Under the pieces are notes generated by a model. The model made no database searches. It was given only the letters and a program-made list of their open reading frames with translations, and was not told the origin of the DNA. Below are positions 35,918 to 46,477 of a stretch of DNA of 64,000 nucleotides, piece by piece (positions within the stretch are counted from its first letter, which is position 1; each line of letters starts with the position of its first letter). A program made the translations under genes and the position numbers. The stretch lies in contig NW_022985174.1 of assembly GCF_010093535.1 (NCBI RefSeq), positions 76,548 to 140,547 of the forward strand. The letters are read 5' to 3'. The stretch comes from Lindgomyces ingoldianus. Its lineage: Eukaryota > Ascomycota > Dothideomycetes > Pleosporales > Lindgomycetaceae.

Positions 35918-37105
35918 ATGCCGCCGTTTCGCCCCAATCCCGCCGCTGTTCCACGCTTGTTCCGAGCTCAAGCCCGCCAGTACTCGCTGTCTCCCCCCAC
36001 CTCTCCACCCACCTCGCCCTTTGCGCCTCGACATTTCCTCTCCATAGCAGACCTCACTCCCCCCGAGCTGGCCACGCTCGTTCGAAATGCATACCTCCAC
36101 AAGACAGCAATTAAGTCTACAGGCGAAATCCCCCTCTCGTTGCGCGCCGCACTGGCTGGCAAGACGGTGGCCATGACCTTTAGCAAGCGGAGCACTCGTA
36201 CGAGGGTTTCCACGGAGGGTGCCGTCGTCGCATTGGGTGGTCATCCTATGTTCTTGGGCAAAGATGACATCCAGTTGGGGGTGCGGACACCCCTCTTCCT
36301 GCACCGGTCCATCGTTCATTCTTGCGTAGGTCAACGAGTCCCTCTATGACACTGCCCTCGTCCTGTCGAGCATGACGTCCTCCATCGTCGCCCGAGTTGG
36401 CCCTCACTCCGATGTAGCTGCCCTCGCCAAGCACTCCGCCGTCCCGGTTATCAACGCCCTCTCCGACCTGTACCATCCCCTCCAGATCATTGCCGACTTC
36501 CTCACTATTGCTGAGGTCAATATGTCCACCTCGGGCCCATCGCTAGGTCTGGAGGGAATGAAGATCGCTTGGATTGGAGACGCAAACAACGTCCTATTCG
36601 ACCTGGCCATCGCTGCCACAAAGCTGGGCGTAGACATCGCCGTCGCGACACCGAAAGGTTATTCCATTCCCGAGGATATGCGTGGAATCATTGATCAGAC
36701 CTGCATAAATTCCCCCCAGGCCGGCACACTGACCGAGACTACAGTGCCAGAAGAGGCCATCAAGAACGCAGACATTCTCGTCACCGATACCTGGGTGTCA
36801 ATGGGCCAGGAAGGAGAGACAGCCAAACGACTAAAAGCATTCGAGGGGTTCCAGATCACCTCCGAGCTTGCCAAACGAGGTGGCGCCAAGGAGAACTGGT
36901 CTTTCATGCACTGCTTACCCCGCCACCCTGAGGAGGTCAGTGATGAAGTCTTCTACGGCCCCAGGTCTGTTGTCTTCAGAGAGGCAGAGAACAGGCTATG
37001 GGCTGCAATTGGTACGTCCTCAAGCCCCTTTTGATTTCCAGCGTTGCTGAGTACATCGCAGCTGCCTTGGAAGCGTTTGTCGTGAACAAGGGAAAGATTG
37101 TCTGA
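35918..37105 (+). CDS. ARG3: Ornithine carbamoyltransferase, mitochondrial
   Basis: Makes citrulline from ornithine and carbamoyl phosphate in arginine synthesis (argB/arg-12 in other fungi). Exons 35918-36280, 36330-37011, 37062-37105; 362 residues, normal for the family. An N-terminal import signal rich in Arg/Pro/Ser precedes RHFLSIADLTPPELATLV. The carbamoyl-phosphate site FSKRSTRTRVSTEGA is intact, as are GHPMFLGKDDIQLG, NALSDLYHPLQIIADFLT, the ornithine-domain region WIGDANNVLFDLAIA, VTDTWVSMGQE and the catalytic MHCLPRH with its cysteine. The first intron is 49 bases and starts gtgcgg, an atypical donor, but the join LG-VNESLYDTA is exact. Identification is firm. Confidence 0.96.
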
Positions 37106-38161
37106 TAAACTATTGCCAGGCGATTGATGTGAATAACAATGACTTCATTCAAGCGTCTAGGGATCTTTGCCGGCGTTTAAAAGCACAATTATTCCATATG
37201 GCTAAGAATAGAAATTCAATGGCCATCTTTGCAGCTCACAGCCTATTGGGCATCGTTCTTCACCTCCCCGTGAGCAAACTCACAAAGGAAAGGACACTTA
37301 GAGAAAGGGAGATATACAATACAAATTATCAACTGCTACTCCAATACATTCAATTCAAGTTCCCTCCCCTTCCGTATATGCAGTCTAACCTTCTAACTCC
37401 GACCCTCGACGGTATCAATGACGAACAAATTGCATCCCACTCTGTATCTTGGTTTGACGAACTTGATGCTCTGAGAACGTATTTTGGGTTTCAAATTCTC
37501 TACTCCCCACTTCAGTAACTCTCGGTCGTTTCTGGGGGTTATCCCGCCCACGGATCTGCACTGCTCTTTCTCAAGTTAGTAAGCGGCTACGGCCCCGCTA
37601 CCCTATCCGAGCATCATTCACTTCCACTCACGGGCTTCATCCTCCATACTTGCTAAACCACACTCCTCCAGTCTGACCATACTCCTTGCGTAAGTCTAAC
37701 CCCTCTCCAATATCTTGGTCCACTCTTTCGCTTCGTGAAAAAGATTCTACCTTTCCGCCATTTAAGATGACTCGTTCCACCGGCTCAGAAGCCACCCGTT
37801 ATCTCGAATAGTATCTCTTGTTCCAATAGATTACAGATCAATGCTGGCGAGTGCCTCGTGGGAAGTACTCCAGGGTTCCCTGCAACTTGGGTTGACCAGA
37901 ACCCCGGCTATCGCAGAGTGCTGCCTTCTATTCAATATAAAGTTCTGGAATATGGACCAACCGTGTATATTGCTCCTTTCTCGTGTGTTCGCAACCCAAC
38001 TGCTTTTTTTGGCGACACACTCGGTTACGTCTATCCTGTCTGCTGAAGTCCGTAACAACCCAGTAAATTTTGTTCTGAAGGGCAAGCAAGATTGATAACC
38101 CTACATGACTGGCTAGTCCATCTCCATACAACCTCAGCTTCATCTATCCCTGACCTCCATT
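37106..38161. other. Intergenic 1.06 kb
   Basis: 3' side of ARG3 and upstream side of the decayed sugar transporter. A 129-codon plus-strand frame (37129-37518) begins 23 bases after the ARG3 stop. It has no recognisable similarity and is probably 3' UTR. Confidence 0.5.
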
Positions 38162-40041
38162 ATGAACAAATACAACTTCTTCTGCATCCTCTACTGTTCC
38201 TTTGGCGCCTTATTCTACGGTTACGACTCCGGGTTAACCATGACTAGCTACCCGGAATTCCTAGCCTACTTCAACTTCAACGCAACCACACTGGGCGCGC
38301 TCGGGTCGGCCTACTATGCTGGAAACTTCGTTGGCAGTCTCGCGAACCTCTAGCTCCCAGATAAAGTCGGCAGACTGAGTGCTGTACGAATAGCGTCCGT
38401 CGTCTCGCTACCCAGCACGGGACTACAAACTAATACGAAGAGTTTGGGTGTGTTGTTGGGCGGGCGGGCGGACAATTTGGCGGGATAGCGTGCGGGATAG
38501 TTGTTAGTTTGTGTCTGCTATACGCAAGCAAAGTTTCGCTGCCGCATGTGAAGGGATGCGTGAGTGGGCTTTATTAGGTAAGTAAGAATAAACACTATAC
38601 TCCCCTCACCCTTTCCCCTTCTTGCCCACTTTCGACTTTTCCCCCGCCATGGCAGCCACTAGTACGTAGGTCTGTTCTAGTATCTCCATCAACGTCTCCT
38701 ACGCCCTAGCCGAATGGATGGGTCTCAGCTTCTCCTACATCTCCAACCACCCCGGGCAACTAAAATGGTGGCTCTTCATCAGCCTGCAACTCCTGTGCAC
38801 TTCCATCATGCTTGTAGGTTCCATCTGGATGCCCGAATCCCTACGCTAGCTCATCGTGCAACACAGGCACTCGGACGCCCTAGCCGTCCTCTCAAGGCTC
38901 CACAGAACCAACGTCAACGAGAGCGAGGACAATGAATTCATACCCTTCTGCAAACGCGAGTTCCACCAGATCGAAGCGCAGATTCGCCTGAAGCAGGAGA
39001 GCCCCACTTGGGGGATTGTGGCGATTCTCAAGGGTCCGTCATATCGCAAGCGCCTCGGGATCATTTTGTTCTTTCTTTATGTTCCAACAACTCACAGCTA
39101 TCATCCCATTACAGAACTACCAAGTAATCCTACGCGGTTCACTTGTCATCGAGGATAAAATCCCCCTCGTGCTCGTCGGTGTCTGGGGAACTTTAGGCGT
39201 GGTATTCCCGTGCGCGGAGGCGCACATTTCGACGATAGATTCGGACGCCGGAAGAGTTTCTTTATATCGGTGGTGGGGGTTACGGTAGGCTCGATTATGT
39301 TGGTAGTTTTCTGGGCTCGCTATGAGCAGTCAGGGAATACGGCCAAGGCAGTAGGGAGTCTTGCGTTATGGTCTATGTTTGTGTATTTAGTGGGTTGTGC
39401 TTAGATCCTAAATTCCTTTAGATATGCATATACACCCGAAATCTTAGTAAGTATTGATGGATTAGGTGAAGATTGAAGTTGCGACCGTGTCTTGAAAACC
39501 CGCCCAGCCGATGGAAATCTGCTCCGCGAGTTTGGGTTTAGGGTTTGGTATGCTGAATGGTGAGCAACCACCTCCACCCTGAGATCTCCAAGAGAGGCCT
39601 CTTGTGAACAGCTCAGATCTGCTACGGATACCACTAATTGTATGTGTTCTCTAACAGCGACTATCATAATGTTGGTACAAATAACCTCAATTGCCGTTGA
39701 AACAATAAAGTTGGTGCTACTTCTTAATTTTCATTTTTACTGATGTCATATTTGTTATTGTATTCTACTTCGTAAGAAATCTTCTATAAATATTTCCTCA
39801 GTAATCTTGCTGGCAAGATTTGAACTAGATTGGGGAGATTGAACTTCACTGACATACACCCGTGATATGACAGTACTTGCCGGAAACAACGAATATCCGA
39901 CTAGAAGAAGTGGCAGCATTGTTTGGAGATAAAGTTGCAATCACGTTGCATGATTTGGTGAATACGAGTGGCAGAGCTGGGGTTGGGCAGAAGAAGGAAG
40001 CAGATATGAAGAATGTCGATCATATTGAGGAGGTGGTTTGA
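38162..40041 (+). pseudogene. Decayed MFS sugar transporter
   Basis: Hexose/lactose-type MFS transporter relic covering the whole length. Recognisable pieces in order: MNKYNFFCILYCSFGALFYG and DSGLTMTSYPEFLAYFNFN (start), GALGSAYYAGNFVGSLANL then TAG where Trp is expected (38351-38353), LPDKVGRLSAVRIAS, a frameshift near 38460-38480, FGGIACGIVVSLC, VKGCVSGLY then TAG, ISINVSYALAEWMGLSFSYI, MPESLR then TAG for Trp, DALAVLSRLHR, LTAIIPLQNYQVILRG (shifted frame), DRFGRRKSFFISV, AYTPEIL, LIFIFTDVIFVIVFYF, and the C-terminal tail LPETTNIRLEEVAALFGDKV ending at TGA 40039-40041. At least three stops and two or more frameshifts. Non-functional as sequenced. Confidence 0.85.
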
Positions 40042-41023
40042 AAGTATGGGACTAGGATTGGGATTCGGGCTGGTGTCTGAGGGAGAATGATAGAGGGCTG
40101 GAATTTAGAGAGAAGAAGATATTCATTCATTGGATTGCTCCTGAAATAGTTCTCGAAAAGTCGTAGGGGAGACTAAGGAAACGACTGAACCGGGTTCAAT
40201 AAGCTGAAGAGATTTTAAGGCGAATAAGCACTTGTCGGTTACATCAATGGATTGTAAATGGTAGAGTATACAGATTGCCGATTTTTGAGGACATGAAGAG
40301 TAAACAATAGGCAGGGCTGTTACATATCATCTAGGGTGAAGCATACGAGATATGGATATTTTATGTCACGTTTACGTTGCGAAAAATTACATTTGAAGAA
40401 TTTTTTATTACATTCTTTCACTCAAAACCCTTTTCCGAAAAATTATGTGGTATTATAGCTTTAGTAAACTTCAAATAAATAAACAGCTAGCCACAGCTTC
40501 GCAGCTAAGGGTCCCTAACGGACCCCCAAAAGAGCACTCCTATTTCTTACGACTAAAACCCATCACAGGTCGTACTCGAAGCGCTTCACACTATAGTAAA
40601 CCCTAGGTCTGATCCTTCGGAACAAGAACAAGTTGATGAACCCCGAACTCATGCAGCCCTTCTAGGTTACCCTTTTTTCGATGACATACGTATCGACGAG
40701 GAGACCAATCAAAGGGCAATTGTAGCCGCAAAGATACTCATTTGAAGGTGAGAAAGACGACATCCGGCATGTCTAAGAGTTTCAAAACCTATCAATAATG
40801 GAAGGAACAGAAGGAACAAAAGGAACACTAAAGGCGTCTCACAGATGATGGAACCTGCGTTGGTCTCACTATAAAGCTCGTGAGAGCCTTCAAAGCTACA
40901 GTCCAGTATGTATCAGATTTACAATCGTTTCTTGAACAGACTTTCAAGTTTCTTCTCTCCTGTAGCTTCTTAACAATATTGATCTCCCTCTTTTCTCTTT
41001 CCACATATACATTTTCATCCAAT
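40042..41023. other. AT-rich spacer between two pseudogenes
   Basis: Noticeably A/T-rich (especially 40360-40490) compared with the rest of the window. No gene recognised. May be RIP-affected or simply old non-coding sequence. Confidence 0.5.
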
Positions 41024-42787
41024 ATGTCTTTCATTACCCAAAGCACCCTTACCATTCTCGTGCTCACCCTTGCAAGCACTGGGAATGCAGCAGCTATTCG
41101 GCGCCGTCAATTAGATCTAGGGATCGCCAGCTTAGTTGCAGTAGCCGTAGCATCTGCATCTCTTGCGCCCTACATCAAAGCTCCTCAGCCCGTGGAAACA
41201 ATCCTGGCTATCGGGGATTCGTTCAGCGCTGGTATCGGTTCAAATGGCAGACCTGACTTCATCGAAGGCTCGTTTGACTGCCGGCGTTACACTTCAGCTT
41301 GGCCCTGCAGTCGGCAAGTAGAACAGAATGGAGCGACATTAACGGTGGCTCCTAGCCCAAGGTTATTTTTGGGGCTTGTTCAGGGGCTACGAGGAGTGAT
41401 GTTGTTGGGAAGCAGTTGAACTAGGGTGACCCTAATCCGAACCTCCCGTTCACGAACATTGGGAAGCCACAAATTGCTGTGTTAACAGTGTCTGGCAATG
41501 GCGTGGAATTCACAAGGTGCGTGGTATCTTGCAGCCAAAGCCCTTTTCTGCTGACCTGAACTAGAGCCATAAATGACTGCGTTATACACACCTGGCAGCC
41601 GGAGAATTGTCATGATACCCTTGCTGATATCGATGTCAAGGTTGCTTCAACCGACTTCAAGAACACACTGATCAAGACCATGATTGATATTGTCGCAGCT
41701 GGCCGTCTAGCCGGAGGTCCGACTCCCCCCGAAGCTTTTGAGGTTTACTTGGCTGGATATGCCGGATTTTGGAACCATGATGATCCAGGCTGCAACGATA
41801 TCTCTTGGCCATATGCTAGCTGGAGTACCCCACCCAAGCTCACTACTGGATTACGCCTTCATATGAACACAATTGTGACCAACCTCAATAATGCTCTTGC
41901 CGCCGTTGCCCAGGAATTGAATGCCTCAAGTGTACGCTACGTCGATGGCATAAATGCTACATTTGATACGCACCGCTTTTGCGAACCTGCGGATCCAGAA
42001 TGCCTCAAGAGGCCAGTGGGAAGGAAACTTATTTCTGGCACCACGAAGCCAATGGCTACCTCGGAGGCGGCGAACAGCTAGATATTGCCTCGGCCTCGGC
42101 AGCTGCTGAAGGTTTTGACGACAGTTACGGACAACAGATCCTGGACGCTATTATTCCCGACAAAGCTGTGCAAGCATCGATCTCCACCGAGAACCCTCCT
42201 TGGAATATCAACGAACCGTTCAACAGCTTTGAGTCATGGTGACGGCTCTGGATACGGTGGGTTCGAATTGGGCCCCTTTGTCGGAGACAACCCGACGAAT
42301 GTTTCATCCAAAAGGCACCGCCTTGGGCTTCTACGCAGGAAGATTTCTCGATGTCATCCACGCCAGCCGAGCTCCAGCTCCTGCGTCTCCAACTCTACTA
42401 CCTTCACCGGCTCCAGCCCCACAACCCCCTGCTATTCTAGCTAAATACACGATTCACCTACACCAGAAAATGGAGCAGAAAACCAGTTCGCTCGAGCGGA
42501 CATTACTCGATTCCAACGGAGAGAATGTCGCTGGTCCCGACCCTAACAAGGATATACCCGCTGCCAACAACCGCAACAAAGTAGCCATTAGCGTTGATAG
42601 TCCTACCAACAAAGATAAAACAAACATCAAATTTACCCTCAAAGCTGATGGAGGTGATGGCTGCAATCCGGAATGGAATACGGCAAGGAGTGGAGGAAGT
42701 GAGGAACCGTTCATAGCTCCCTGTCAGAAGGGGAAGGGTGAGGACTATGGATGCGGTGATGTGGATGCCACTTGGGGCTGGGCTTGA
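41024..42787 (+). pseudogene. Decayed secreted SGNH/GDSL hydrolase
   Basis: Relic of a fungal SGNH-type esterase. It starts with a signal peptide (MSFITQSTLTILVLTLASTG) and block I (ILAIGDSFSAGIGSNG, catalytic Ser). A one-base loss near 41325 shifts frame; the continuing frame reads WSDINGGS, stop TAG, PKVIFGACSGATRSDVVGKQ, LN, stop TAG, GDPNPNLPFTNIGKPQIAVL. Block III reads VSGNGVEF, with Gly where GND is expected. An intact-looking intron (about 41518-41565) follows, then AINDCVIHTWQPENC and GRLAGGPTPPEAFEVYLAGY. Another one-base loss near 41999 precedes ETYFWHHEANGYLGGGEQ. At least one more shift precedes FHPKGTALGFYAGRF (block V His). The C-terminal Lys/Asp-rich domain ends in CGDVDATWGWA. 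Two TAG stops replace CAG codons. Not functional as sequenced. Confidence 0.85.
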
Positions 42788-43633
42788 GAGAGAGTTCAAC
42801 TGCTGGTTCCAGGATCTTGGATTGCCTTGAGGGAAGTCAGTCTGGTGAGGCATGTTCTTTTCTCTTCAGACTCCACTTCGAGAGTATGTCTAGGTTGTAA
42901 TAGGTAGGCAGTGCCCCGTCCACCTACGTGTAGTGGCCCTAAATATAGGCCCTCCAGATTTAGGAGCTACTTTTGTGTCCGGGTTTGCCTGCTTGGGTGG
43001 GGCGGGGTTTCTAGGACAAGAAGGCGGGTTTGCGCGACCTTACTGACGACTTGGATCGCATAGCTGGGAATTTTGAAAGAGGGAAGGTGTTTGGAGGAAC
43101 CTGGGAGTGAATTTGTACTCGATACACTGTGAGACAAAGGAGGGGGGAGTGTGTTGAGAGCGGGTTTGGCAACGCGAAGACGCGAGATCACGGGTGAGGT
43201 ATGAGCAAGCAATGCGCCACGTCACATTAACAAAGCTGAAACGATATCAATGTGATACTTTGAGAGCTGTACCTTTTGGCAATAATACTCTTAAAGTGTC
43301 GTTTATGGCAAAGATTGTGGCTTAAATATCAGGCAAGAGCCATGCTCTGGCTCGAATATAACATGATCTCTTCGCACCTCTTCGCACCTACCACCGAAAA
43401 ACAATAGGGAGCGTGGGAGCGTCCTTTTCTAAATTAAGCCCTGCCTCGTTTCGCTATATAGCAATTTTTCGAACGTCATTTTCGTGTTTTGATGGCGTTT
43501 TACCTTACACACGTAGTGGTTGAGAATAGAAGGGTGCGTTCCATTGACATTATACTTTATTCGAGCAAGAAGTTCTCATGGCTAACGGGTAGGCGCTAAT
43601 ATGTCGTACTTTGCAAGCACCAGAAACCAAGCA
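42788..43633. other. Intergenic 0.85 kb
   Basis: No gene recognised. A small direct repeat of cttcgcacct occurs at about 43370-43390. Confidence 0.5.
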
Positions 43634-45981
43634 CTAAGCGCTCTTCACATCCTCCACCACATCCCCACTGCCGAATTCTTCTTTCCCCTTAGCCATCCCC
43701 AGTGCTCTCCTCCTACCCCATCCTCCTACGAATCCCCCCAAACCTCCCTTCCACTTCGTGATCCAGGGCCAAGCCTGTTTCCACCTCCCCTCCCCTCTTC
43801 CCTCCACTAAAGTCGTCTCGGTATCCCTTCTCTTCTCACCATCTCCCGGTTCTGCTCCTTTTTCGGGATCGAGCCCAAACTGCCTCATCATCTTCCGATT
43901 CTGATTCCACGAGAACAACACCCAAGCCACCAGAACCACGAACGTTAACACTCCAGTCAGCATAAAATACACCCATATATATTTTGAAAGAATCCCACTT
44001 CTGCCACCACTTCCCCCTCCACCTCCTCCTTCGTCTCCACCCGTGCTTTGAGTATTTGGTGTCCAATCAAACAACCCTGTCGAGAATACCGTCGCAACGA
44101 ACGTCCCAGGCAAGAAAATTAGTGTCACAGCAGCGATGATGCGCATGTCGGTGCTATCTCTTCGCGTTAAAATGGCGATGCGGCGAGAGTCGGAGGCAAT
44201 TTGGCAAGAGGCGCTTGCCGCGGAGATGTTGAGACGGTTGTCTTTTTGTCCAATGAGGGAATAGATCTTCAGATATATCGTTAGCAGGCGAAGGATTACT
44301 CAAAGGGCATTGGCATAAAAAGAGCCGAAAGGGTAGGAAGGGGGAGTTACAGTCTGCACTTGCGCGCCAATACTGCGTTCAAGGTACACGCATTTCAGTT
44401 CCGCAGCCAACAAGCTCTCCTTCACAAACTCTAATCTTTCCTGGAACATTTCCTGGAACAGCCAGATAACGGCCTCTCCTTCCCCGCTATCACCTCTGGA
44501 ACCCTTCCACTCGTGTGCACCCAAGCCCCTACACCAACCGCCTCCCGCGCCTGAGTTCATAGATTCCTTAAGCATGCTACTCACAACCTCAGCCACCCTA
44601 CCTTGAATCCCAACAAAGCCTCTCTGCGCCGCCACCCAATCGCTCAAACATGTCAACCTGAGCATGCAAGCATCAAGGTCGAGTTCCTTCCGCACTTCTC
44701 CTCGCTCTCTGCTCATGCTCCTCCCAATACTCTTCCTTCCATCCACCGTTGCACTTTTAAGAGAATTGAAGCGGTCCATGCCCGTCTGCTGTTGGATCTG
44801 ACTGAGAAGTTTGATGCGGAGTTTGAGAAGCGAGGATGTGTCATCGGTAGCGAGGTCGAGAAGGATGAGAGGGAGGAGTAGAGGGTGTGTTGGTGGAACA
44901 CATTGAGATCTTTGGAAGGCGGATGTTGGGGTTGATGATAATTGGGATGAAGATGTGAGATATGAGTACACGAGGTCTATTTCCGTAGCTGTGAGCCCAA
45001 CTATGAGAGCGTACGTCGTATGTGACTCCGGATCTAATGTTAGTAAGAGTGTGTAATCCCAAGTCCAGTCAACATCACCACGGACAAGCAGACAACGGGC
45101 GGCATCGGATATTCTACTTCTTCTCCTCTCCTTAGACTCATCTTGCGGCCAGATTGAGTCTTGGGATGAGTATCTCCAGTATGAGGGATGACGCGCGACA
45201 GAGCATTGAGTTACGATGGAAAGGTTCTGAGTTACGGCGCGGAGGAATGTGGATGGGATGCGCCAGGCCTCAGATAGCGAGTGGAAAGTTGGGCGGGAGA
45301 AGGGAAGTTTGCCACTTGAAGGCTTGCCAGAAGGTTTGGGAGAGAGTCTGGGAAATAGTTAGCAACTTTCAGCCTCGAGGGGCGCCGATCTGTTTTAGGG
45401 TAGAAATTAGCTTCGCCTTCATGACTCCTAGGTATTATTTTGCTAATTCGCTAGCGTTTATTATTATGAAAGGGAGAGTTGCAATTATGAGACTACATTT
45501 GTTGTCATTACTGAAAGACTTACAAAACCCTCAAACCAGACCTTATCGGTCCATTCGCAGAGCGGTCCTAAGCTTAAATCAGCCTCCTAATCAATTGAAC
45601 ACCAATACAGAGAGCACACACCTCGTTGACCCAACCCGCAATCTCCTTCTCTTTCAATTCGCCAGATCGATATACTGGTTGTCTATCGTCCTGCAAAAGC
45701 TAATTAGCTATTGCTAAACCCCAAGCTACAAAGGAATTGACGGACACCACAATCCCAAATCTCGACAAAGCGATGCCCATTCCTCCCCGCAAATTTCTCC
45801 TCACATTCAAGCAGTCGGTTCGAGCAAAGGTCGAACATAAGTGTTTTGTCAACCAATCACAATCGATTGGTTTGCGCTGAGCACCTTACGAAGAGGACCA
45901 AAACGAGGGGAAATTGGAGCGATGGGGTTGAGGAACGCGAGATGCAGAGCTCAATGCTGCAAAATCCTCTTCCTTTGGCAT
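43634..45981 (-). pseudogene. CorA-like fungal membrane protein, 5' half broken
   Basis: Belongs to the fungal CorA-like two-helix membrane family found in large numbers in filamentous ascomycetes. The 3' half reads cleanly: LSEAWRIPSTFLRAVTQNLS, SDAARCLLVRGDVDWTWDYT, LLLTLDPESHTTYALIVGLT, a coiled middle, then an in-frame intron (donor after GAQVQT; gtaactc..ctgaag), IYSLIGQKDNRLN, and two membrane helices (MRIIAAVTLIFLPGTFVATV; YIWVYFMLTGVLTFVVLVAW). The 5' half is damaged. A start at 45981 gives MPKEEDFAALSSASRVPQ, then TAA where CAA would continue (SSS, stop, GAQRKPIDCDWLTKHL). A one-base loss then precedes FDLCSNRLLECEEKF and another shift precedes LSEAWRIP. It could still express a truncated C-terminal protein. 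Function of the family is not established. Confidence 0.65.
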
Positions 45982-46477
45982 CGGTGGGTTTATGAATTAG
46001 ACGATTCAAGGAGTGGGAAGTTTTGCAGGCAGCGAAGGATTAGTGAAGTGAGGGGTACACAACTGCATGAACCTAAGTGGCTCCGCGGAACGAGGCGCAG
46101 CGCCCAAGGAGGTTCAAGGTTTAGGACAAGGGTTTGTGGCCAATGGATTCGACCAGTGTGTTGATACCTGAGCCATCAGGCAAGGCATTGTGATACTTGC
46201 ATGCAGAGAAATGACAGCGTAGAGATCTGGGTCAATGGCATTTCTATTGAAGAGTGAAATACAGGAGACAGAGAGGCGAAATATGAGTCGTTAAACACAC
46301 AAGAAGGATAACACGAAAGAATTGTTGCACGAAAGAAGCCGAACCCATCGCCACGCGACACGGAAAAAGGCAGAGAAATCAATTAGACGCCGTGCACCCG
46401 CTATGAAAACCGAAAGATCGTAGTCGTGCAGGAATAGACTAGTCTCCTTCAAATCGTATGTCTTAGCGCGTATGCAT
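45982..46477. other. Intergenic 0.5 kb
   Basis: Upstream side of the CorA-like gene and 3' side of the kinase fusion gene. Nothing recognised. Confidence 0.5.

Noticed and set aside
37129..37518. 129-codon plus-strand frame just after ARG3
   Set aside because: Probable 3' UTR; no recognisable similarity. A lineage-specific gene cannot be excluded.
39405..39890. Separate small gene between transporter fragments
   Set aside because: Pieces such as AYTPEIL and FTDVIFVIVFYF are the missing part of the same transporter relic.
45154..45717. 187-codon plus-strand frame
   Set aside because: Antisense to the broken CorA-like gene; no similarity or splice support.
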